Below, one piece after another: positions 5,550-10,050 of a stretch of DNA of 10,050 bases (positions are counted from its first letter, which is position 1; the number at the start of each line of letters is the position of its first letter). The notes beneath the pieces were generated by a model. It did no database searches. It was not told where the DNA came from and saw only the letters and a program-made list of their open reading frames with translations. Origin of the DNA: a bacterium (Candidatus Ratteibacteria) CG_4_9_14_3_um_filter_41_21 (GTDB taxonomy: Bacteria > Ratteibacteria > UBA8468); contig PFWI01000080.1 in assembly GCA_002791075.1 (NCBI GenBank), positions 1-10,050 on the forward strand, in the 5' to 3' direction. Both the position numbers and the translations under genes were made by a program.

Positions 5550-6305
5550 TCACCTCCCTTCTAATTTTTTCTTTAAAGTTTCTATCAGTGATTCTAAATC
5601 CCCGGCAAGAATCCGATCCAATTTGTGTAAAGAGAGATTAATTCTGTGGTCAGTAAGCCGATTCTGAGCAAAATTGTAGGTGCGAATCTTCCCGCTCCGA
5701 TCACCCTGGCCAATTTGGCTCTTTCTTTCCTGGGAAACTTTCAGCTTTTCCTCTTCTTCTTTTTTTGCGTGCAATCTTGTTCTTAAAACCGCCAGAGCTC
5801 TCAATTTATTTTGGAATTGACTTCTCTCATTCTGGCAACTGGCAACAATTCCCGTGGGTAAATGCGTAATTCTTACCGCAGAATAGGTGGTATTTACCGA
5901 TTGACCTCCATGACCGGAAGAACAAAAAGTATCAATCCGAATATCCCCGGGATTAATTTTTAATTCTTCTTCTTCTATTTCCGGGAAAACAGCTACGGTA
6001 GCCGCAGAAGTATGAATTCGGCCTCTATTTTCAGTTTTAGGAATTCGCTGCACTCGGTGAATACCAGCCTCGTATCTAAACTGACGATAAGCAGCTTTCC
6101 CCTTAATCAAAAAAATAATTTCTTTAAAACCGCCCTTTGCCGAAAAAGAGGTATCAAAAACCTCCAATTTATAGCCTTTTTTCTCGCTATATTTAGCGTA
6201 CATCAGGAAAAGATCTTTTCCGAAGAAAGCCGCTTCCTCTCCACCCACTCCTGCCCTAATTTCAATAATGGCATTGCGGGTATCTCCATTATTTAATTTT
6301 TCCAT
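5550..6305 (-). CDS. prfA: Peptide chain release factor 1, short form lacking domain 1
   Basis: RF1 reads UAA/UAG in the ribosomal A site and triggers peptide release. Seen here: IEIRAGVGGEEAAFF (15-28, the PCRF-domain core), the codon-recognition tripeptide P89-K90-T91 in the PxT position of RF1 (RF2 would have SPF), GRIHTSAATVAVFPE, the catalytic GGQ at 133-135, and DRSGKIRTYNFAQNRLTDHRIN. Length is 251 residues against about 355-360 usually; alignment to E. coli RF1 shows about 100 N-terminal residues, essentially all of domain 1, are missing. Another start is not possible: the frame is closed by a TAG seven codons before the ATG, and that DNA codes rpmE (17-nt overlap). AAGGAAG precedes the ATG. 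Other oddities: GHGGQS in place of GAGGQH, and a Tyr at 141 where Asp is usual. RF1 identity rests on PxT and overall similarity. Confidence 0.93.
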   Translation of the reverse strand: MEKLNNGDTRNAIIEIRAGVGGEEAAFFGKDLFLMYAKYSEKKGYKLEVFDTSFSAKGGFKEIIFLIKGKAAYRQFRYEAGIHRVQRIPKTENRGRIHTSAATVAVFPEIEEEELKINPGDIRIDTFCSSGHGGQSVNTTYSAVRITHLPTGIVASCQNERSQFQNKLRALAVLRTRLHAKKEEEEKLKVSQERKSQIGQGDRSGKIRTYNFAQNRLTDHRINLSLHKLDRILAGDLESLIETLKKKLEGR

Positions 6306-6492
6306 ACTTCCTTCTAAATTTTTCTACCCGCCCCGCGCTATCAACAAACTTATCTTTCCCGGTAAAAAAAGGATGGCAAGCGGAGCAGATTTCCACTTTT
6401 ACATTTTGCTTGGTGGAACAAGTATGAATAACATTACCACAGGCGCAGGTAAACGTTGTTTCCTTATAATCTGGATGAATCCCTTTTTTCAT
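6289..6492 (-). CDS. rpmE: 50S ribosomal protein L31, zinc-binding type
   Basis: 67 residues, normal length. L31 bridges the 50S central protuberance and the 30S head. Seen here: the start MKKGIHPDYKETTFTCACGN, then ICSACHPFFTGK. Four cysteines (C16, C18, C36, C39) form the zinc site of the C+ form, as opposed to the zinc-independent paralogue (ykgM type). A fifth cysteine at 25 is extra. It starts one base after the GerMN gene ends and overlaps the prfA start by 17 nt, so L31 and RF1 translation are likely coupled. The rpmE-prfA-prmC order is common in bacteria. Confidence 0.97.
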   Translation of the reverse strand: MKKGIHPDYKETTFTCACGNVIHTCSTKQNVKVEICSACHPFFTGKDKFVDSAGRVEKFRRKYGKIK

Positions 6493-6493
6493 T

Positions 6494-7027
6494 TTAATAG
6501 ATTATGGGCAGATCTTCTCGGCCCAATGGTTTTTCCACCTCAGTAATTCCTTCTCCGGAAAAAACTTTTACCTCTTTCCCCTTAATGAGAAAACGAACTT
6601 TTTTTATCTCAGGAAATTGGGTTGCGGTATAAACTATTTCTCGCAGTCTCCCTTCCATACTGCTTGTTCCTCCCCCTGATTCTATCTCTTCGGAAAAATC
6701 AAGATAGGCAATATTGTCTTTTACCTGTAGTCCAAGCAATTTAACCGTTGGTGGAGTATTTGAAGAAAGCTCTTGCAGTTTTTCCTCCGGAGTAGGTCCG
6801 GCAAACAACATTTCCAGAGTTTCTTCCAAAGGAAGTTTTCTCCTGGTTTTAATCTGCCGGGATACCGGCTGGAGATAAAATACCCCTTTTTTATAAGCGG
6901 AAAAATAAAGATTAACGGTTTGCTCTTTAGGCAGAAATGTTCCTTTCTGCAGAACCAAAAGGAACCCGACCAAAACGATTAAGAAAAAGAAACTGCCTAT
7001 AAGTATTACTTTTTCTCGGTTGTTCAT
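6494..7027 (-). CDS. GerMN-domain membrane-anchored protein
   Basis: 177 residues. An N-terminal membrane anchor (about 7-27, VILIGSFFFLIVLVGFLLVL) follows a short basic start, so the rest probably lies outside the membrane. There is no lipobox cysteine. The soluble part matches the GerMN domain: VNLYFS, then LEETLEMLFAGPTPEE (about 71-82), VKLLGLQVKDNIAYLDFSEE, and the REIVYTATQFPEIKKVRFLIKG block. In Firmicutes the domain occurs in the germination/sporulation protein GerM, but it is widespread in non-sporulating bacteria, often beside cell-wall genes, and its ligand is not established. Here it is first in a run with rpmE, prfA and prmC. A promoter candidate ends a few bases before the ATG. 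I would not infer sporulation from it. Confidence 0.85.
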   Translation of the reverse strand: MNNREKVILIGSFFFLIVLVGFLLVLQKGTFLPKEQTVNLYFSAYKKGVFYLQPVSRQIKTRRKLPLEETLEMLFAGPTPEEKLQELSSNTPPTVKLLGLQVKDNIAYLDFSEEIESGGGTSSMEGRLREIVYTATQFPEIKKVRFLIKGKEVKVFSGEGITEVEKPLGREDLPIIY

Positions 7028-7035
7028 ATCTTTTT

Positions 7036-7064
7036 ATTCTATCTTATTTTTTCCAATCAGTCAA
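7036..7064 (-). promoter_or_regulatory. Sigma70-type promoter candidate for the GerMN-rpmE-prfA run
   Basis: On the minus strand TTGACT (7059-7064) and TAGAAT (7036-7041) are separated by 17 nt, each matching the consensus at 5 of 6 positions. The -35 overlaps the stop codon of the upstream DUF1015 gene. The expected start of transcription, near 7029, would leave only about two bases before the ATG at 7027, so the transcript would be nearly leaderless. Prediction from sequence only. Confidence 0.5.
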
Positions 7065-8278
7065 ACCAAGCGATGAATCAGCAGACCCGCAGGAATCTTT
7101 GGGTAAAAATAGGTTGTTTTAGGAGGAAGGATTTTTCTCTTTTCGCAGATATTCATTAATTGAGCGCTTTTAATGGGATTAAGAAAAATGGCGACAGACT
7201 TTCCCTTTTCTTGATCAACTTTTTCAATAAGGGATTCTTCATCTCTGAAGTAAAAAGTTTCATCACTTTTAAAAAAACGTTCGATTAAAACTTTATGGGC
7301 AATTATAACATCTAAACATCTAAGATCTTTCTCATCGGCAAAATTATCCATAATCCTTTCATCTTTTAAGATGAGCAGGAAAAACTTTCTATCTCCTAAA
7401 TAAAGGCCAAAACTATGGCGAGAAGAATGGGATTGCAGTTGTTTAAATATTTCCCCCTTCTTGCTCTTCCTTACTTCAAAATATTTTTCTATCCGGCTCT
7501 TTATTTTCTCAAATTTTTTCTCACTTCTAATAAACCGATGAACCGGAAGAATAGAAAGAGAGGGAGAAAATACATTGGTAAAATAGGCAAGGACAAAGGA
7601 GGAATTTTCCCTTCGATTTTTCTGATAGTAGTGCAAAGCGCTTAAATAGCGGTGATGGCCATCAGCAATATAGATATTTTTATTTTTTATTTTTTCAATC
7701 AATTTTCTTATTTTCTTCTCGTTAGTTAAGGAGCAAACCTGATGCCGGAGCCCCTTTTCATCTTCGAAACTGAACCAAGGATAATTTTGTTTATCTTCTT
7801 CTAATTCTTTCTCAATCTCCTGCTTAGAATCCTGGTAAAGAAGAAAAATCGGAGAAAAATTTGCTTTGGTAGCTGCAAGAAGTTTATAGCGGTCCTCTCG
7901 ATATTTAAGGATTGTTCCTTCGTGAGGGATAACCGAACTATTTTTTAAGTTTTCCAATTTTAGAAGCGCTAAAAAACCAAACTGCTCTTTTATTTCTCCT
8001 TTAATTCTATATTTTTGCCAATAAAGATAAATTGCTTTTTTTTTATCCTGGCAAAGCACTTTATCTTTCTGCCAGGCCGCAAAATAATCCTTTGCCTCTC
8101 TATATCTATTTTTCCCTTTCCCTAAGATAATACGGATAATATTATAGGGACTCTTTTGAAAAAACTTCTCCCTTTCCTCTGTATTGATAACATCATAGGG
8201 GGGAGTAATTACATCCTTTAAATTTTTAATAATCTGGCGGTTATAAAAAATACCTTTGAAGGGAATAATTTTAGCCAT
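7061..8278 (-). CDS. DUF1015 family protein (ParB/SpoOJ-like annotation in some genomes)
   Basis: 405 residues, a typical length for DUF1015. Signature motifs are visible in order: TPPYDVI (25-31) near the N-terminus, IPHEGT (117-122), the central ADGHHRY (205-211), and ILPVHR (243-248). These match the family across Thermotogae, clostridia and several uncultivated phyla. Its function is unknown. Some members are labelled SpoOJ/ParB-like, and the DGHHR signature recalls the ParB/sulfiredoxin/serine-kinase fold, so a nucleotide-using enzyme is possible; this is inference. No signal peptide or membrane segment is present, so it should be cytoplasmic. It starts one base after the SurA-N gene ends, suggesting one transcript with rsmI. 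The only clear break before the GerMN gene is the 33-nt gap carrying a promoter candidate. Confidence 0.88.
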   Translation of the reverse strand: MAKIIPFKGIFYNRQIIKNLKDVITPPYDVINTEEREKFFQKSPYNIIRIILGKGKNRYREAKDYFAAWQKDKVLCQDKKKAIYLYWQKYRIKGEIKEQFGFLALLKLENLKNSSVIPHEGTILKYREDRYKLLAATKANFSPIFLLYQDSKQEIEKELEEDKQNYPWFSFEDEKGLRHQVCSLTNEKKIRKLIEKIKNKNIYIADGHHRYLSALHYYQKNRRENSSFVLAYFTNVFSPSLSILPVHRFIRSEKKFEKIKSRIEKYFEVRKSKKGEIFKQLQSHSSRHSFGLYLGDRKFFLLILKDERIMDNFADEKDLRCLDVIIAHKVLIERFFKSDETFYFRDEESLIEKVDQEKGKSVAIFLNPIKSAQLMNICEKRKILPPKTTYFYPKIPAGLLIHRLV

Positions 8279-8279
8279 T

Positions 8280-8984
8280 TTATTCTTCCTTGGGCAGCCA
8301 AATTCGTATTTGCGCTTCTGCTTTCAGATTTTTATACCAATCGTCGAGAGCGAGCTGGCTCTTTTGAAAAAGAAGACTCTGGCGAATAATTTCTTCATCC
8401 ATTTTCTTTCTTTCTTTATTCGCTTTTCGATAATTAACAATTTCTTCATTGCTGACTATGATATTAAAAGAAGAAAGAGTTTCTTCTTGTAATTTTTGCA
8501 AAAGCAAAGATTTTTTTGTTTCTTTTTCAATTTGCTTTAACTCATTAGCCGGGATTCTCTCTACTATTCTTTTGAACTTGTCGTCATCAAATTTACCGTC
8601 TTTATCAAAGAAAGAGGGATCCTTCTTAATCTGATTTAGAATTTCATCATTACTTACCCTGATTTTTCTCCTTTTTATTTCTTGAAAGAGAATTTTATCC
8701 CTAATTAGCATTTCTAATGCTCTTTTTTTCAAATTTAATTTTTTTGCTTCTTCTTCGGTAAACTTGTCGCCAAAAATAGTCCGGTAATTACCTTCTAACT
8801 TCTCCAGAGCCGTATAATATTCCCTTAACGTAATCGGAACCCGGTTTACTTTCGCAGCTAACCCTTTTCCCGATCCCCCCACACCAGAACCAACCCCCCA
8901 CCAGATAAACGAGGGTATTACCAAAGCAGCTAAAATCCAATAAACGCGCTTTAAATTTTTCTTTTTTCTTAAAAACTTAAACAT
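8280..8984 (-). CDS. Membrane-anchored SurA-N/PpiD-like chaperone without a parvulin domain
   Basis: 234 residues. A basic start (MFKFLRKKKN) and one membrane helix (about 14-31) are followed by a small glycine/serine linker and AKVNRVPITLREYYTAL, the typical opening of SurA/PpiD/PrsA N-terminal domains (substrate-side: a beta strand, then 'x-x-I-T-x-x-E-Y/F'). Then come ALEMLIRDKILFQEIKRR and the VSNDEILNQIKKDPSFFDKDGKFDDDKF block common in PpiD-type foldases. The parvulin rotamase domain that normally follows is absent; the chain goes directly to a closing helix, LALDDWYKNLKAEAQIRI, which resembles the C-terminal segment that completes the chaperone module. Likely a folding helper for exported proteins, facing the periplasm or outer side; the function is inferred. 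It overlaps rsmI by 8 nt and lies one base from the DUF1015 gene. Confidence 0.82.
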   Translation of the reverse strand: MFKFLRKKKNLKRVYWILAALVIPSFIWWGVGSGVGGSGKGLAAKVNRVPITLREYYTALEKLEGNYRTIFGDKFTEEEAKKLNLKKRALEMLIRDKILFQEIKRRKIRVSNDEILNQIKKDPSFFDKDGKFDDDKFKRIVERIPANELKQIEKETKKSLLLQKLQEETLSSFNIIVSNEEIVNYRKANKERKKMDEEIIRQSLLFQKSQLALDDWYKNLKAEAQIRIWLPKEE

Positions 8985-9645
8985 TTTTTCCTTCTACTAA
9001 AATAACAAATTCTCCTTTCGGTTTTTTTTCTCTATGACTTCTTAATAAATCTGAGAGAGCACCAGAAACAGTTTCTTCGAATTTTTTGGTGAGTTCTCTG
9101 CAGATTGCTATTCTTCTTTCCCCGAAAATTCCTAAAAGCTCTTCAAGAAGAGCAAGAATTCGAAACGGAGATTCATAGAAAATAAGCGTTTCTGAGCGCT
9201 GGGAAAGTTCTCCGAGAATTTTTCTCCGCTTCCCTTTTTTTCTCGGAAGAAATCCCAGAAAAGTAAAGTTTGTCGTGGGAAGTCCACAAACCGATAAAGC
9301 GGCGGTAATCGCACAAGCTCCGGGAATAGATGCAACCGGAATCTTTGCTTCTCTGACTAATTTTACTAAGAGATACGCAGGGTCAGAAATTCCTGGCGTC
9401 CCGCGGTCGGAAACAAGCGCAATCTTCCTGCCTTCTTTAAGCAATTGGAGAATTTTTCCCGCCATCTTTCGTTCGTTATCTTTGTAGTAACTGAAAAGAG
9501 GTTTTTTAATTTTATATTTAAAAAGAAGCTTCCTCGTTTCCCGGGTATCTTCAGCGGCAATAAAATCAACCTCTCCCAGCACTCTTAAGGCCCTTAAGGT
9601 AATATCCTCTAAATTTCCGATTGGGGTAGCTACTATGTACAACAT
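8977..9645 (-). CDS. rsmI: 16S rRNA (cytidine-1402-2'-O)-methyltransferase
   Basis: RsmI uses SAM to 2'-O-methylate C1402 of 16S rRNA in the decoding centre. Seen from this start (222 residues): MLYIVATPIGNLEDITLRAL, AAEDTRETRKLL, LVSDRGTPGISDP (usual form SDAGTPGISDP, so an Ala-to-Arg change), IPGACAITAALSVCGLPT, FLGFLPRK, and the closing CRELTKKFEETVSG and KGEFVILVEG. An upstream ATG at 9666 would add seven residues. I prefer 9645 because homologues usually begin just before LYIVATPIGNL, and because the predicted -10 box covers the 9666 ATG, so the transcript would start downstream of it. An AAAGG sequence precedes 9645 at a rather long spacing. The end overlaps the SurA-N gene by 8 nt. Family call very secure; start moderately so. 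Confidence 0.95.
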   Translation of the reverse strand: MLYIVATPIGNLEDITLRALRVLGEVDFIAAEDTRETRKLLFKYKIKKPLFSYYKDNERKMAGKILQLLKEGRKIALVSDRGTPGISDPAYLLVKLVREAKIPVASIPGACAITAALSVCGLPTTNFTFLGFLPRKKGKRRKILGELSQRSETLIFYESPFRILALLEELLGIFGERRIAICRELTKKFEETVSGALSDLLRSHREKKPKGEFVILVEGKNV

Positions 9646-9672
9646 TGACTTTTTTAACCTTTCCATTATAAA
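9645..9672 (+). promoter_or_regulatory. Sigma70-type promoter candidate for apgM
   Basis: On the plus strand TTGACT (9645-9650) and TATAAA (9667-9672), each 5 of 6 to consensus, with a 16-nt spacer. The -35 begins at the first base of the rsmI start codon. Predicted start of transcription is near 9679, giving a leader of about 57 nt. Overlap with the rsmI promoter means that both cannot be occupied at once. Prediction from sequence only. Confidence 0.5.
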
Positions 9673-9693
9673 CTATCAAGGATTAAATAGCAA
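9665..9693 (-). promoter_or_regulatory. Sigma70-type promoter candidate for rsmI and downstream genes
   Basis: On the minus strand TTGCTA (9688-9693), a 17-nt spacer, and a perfect TATAAT (9665-9670). The -10 overlaps the alternative ATG at 9666. Predicted transcription start is near 9658, leaving a leader of about 13 nt before the ATG at 9645. It shares its -10 region with the opposite promoter for apgM. Prediction from sequence only. Confidence 0.55.
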
Positions 9694-9735
9694 AGAAAGG
9701 AATGGTTGCGAAGAAAGTTTAAATAAGGTTAAAAA

Positions 9736-10050
9736 ATGGAAAATAATATTCTTAGAGATTTGGTTCAGAAAAATAGTTCCAGAATTGTTCTTCTGGTTAT
9801 TGATGGTTTAGGGGGGCTCCCTATTAACGGAAAAACGGAACTGGAAGCGGCGAAGACCCCAAACCTTGACCGCCTTGCTTCAAAGGGAAGTTGTGGTTTA
9901 AGTGAAGCCGTTGCTCCCGGTATCACTCCTGGTTCCGGCCCTGCACATTTAGCCCTCTTTGGTTATGACCCTATAAAATACCAGATTGGAAGAGGAGTTT
10001 TAGAAGCATTAGGCATAGGAGAAGAGTTAGAACCCAGCGACCTTGCCGCT
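9736..10050 (+). CDS. apgM: Archaeal-type 2,3-bisphosphoglycerate-independent phosphoglycerate mutase, N-terminal part
   Basis: 105 codons are visible; the gene continues past the right edge (family about 400 residues). The enzyme interconverts 3- and 2-phosphoglycerate in glycolysis and gluconeogenesis and belongs to the alkaline phosphatase superfamily with bound metal ions. Seen here: VLLVIDGLGGLP with D23, a likely metal ligand; AAKTPNLDRLASKGSCG (39-54); and ITPGSGPAHLALFGYDP (63-79) followed by GRGVLEALGIG, which identify the ApgM rather than the GpmI family. S67 in TPGSGPAH is the probable catalytic serine by family comparison. An AAGG site (9725-9728) lies 7 nt before the ATG. It is the only rightward gene here and diverges from rsmI across a short promoter region. 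ApgM also occurs in many deep-branching and uncultivated bacteria, so it does not imply an archaeal genome. Confidence 0.95.
   Translation, partial: MENNILRDLVQKNSSRIVLLVIDGLGGLPINGKTELEAAKTPNLDRLASKGSCGLSEAVAPGITPGSGPAHLALFGYDPIKYQIGRGVLEALGIGEELEPSDLAA

Noticed and set aside
6306..6500. Missing RF1 domain 1 hidden by a frameshift upstream of prfA
   Set aside because: The upstream DNA is an intact rpmE gene with zinc cysteines; there is no trace of domain 1 in any leftward frame there.
6494..7027. GerMN domain as evidence of a spore-former
   Set aside because: The domain is widespread in non-sporulating bacteria and no other sporulation gene is in the window.
9702..9722. Six-codon leader peptide (MVAKKV) upstream of apgM
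   Set aside because: The purine-rich site sits only one base from its ATG, and no attenuator hairpin follows; chance is likely.

Overview
The window is a dense, AT-rich bacterial chromosomal segment made almost entirely of housekeeping genes. Thirteen genes read leftward on the minus strand and one reads rightward at the right edge. Most neighbours overlap or lie within about 35 nt of each other; the exception is a 78-nt gap between prmC and murA. The mix of genes (archaeal-type phosphoglycerate mutase, DUF1015, a GerMN-domain protein, a SurA-N protein without a parvulin domain, MurA, and a shortened RF1) suggests an uncultivated, walled bacterial lineage such as Omnitrophota or Aerophobota. 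This placement is an inference from gene style only and is weak.

Layout in transcription order, right to left. (a) rsmI (16S rRNA 2'-O-methyltransferase), a SurA-N-like membrane-anchored chaperone and a DUF1015 protein form one run. It starts from a promoter whose -10 box is shared with a divergent promoter for apgM. (b) A GerMN protein, rpmE (L31), prfA (RF1), a DUF4282 membrane protein and prmC (RF glutamine methyltransferase) form the next run, with a good promoter candidate just before the GerMN gene. (c) murA, rpsP (S16), trmD, rplS (L19), yraN and comM (cut by the left edge) follow. This is the widespread rpsP-trmD-rplS-yraN-comM cluster, but without khpA, rimM and rnhB at their usual places.

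The main surprises are repeats that have become coding sequence. A 72-bp imperfect palindrome sits exactly in frame (24 codons) inside trmD, just before the SPQG strand. A 220-bp nested palindrome fills the prmC-murA junction. Its core folds on paper as a perfect cloverleaf: a 6-bp closing stem and three 7-bp hairpins, each with a 2-nt loop. It supplies the last 49 residues and the stop codon of PrmC and nearly all of the leader of murA. Neither repeat carries a transposase, so both look like non-autonomous elements.

The termination machinery is also unusual. RF1 is only 251 residues and lacks the whole N-terminal domain 1. It carries GHGGQ instead of GAGGQ, and its partner methyltransferase PrmC has SPPY instead of the canonical NPPY. 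No RNA gene, CRISPR array, insertion sequence or gene-free stretch above 300 bases is present.
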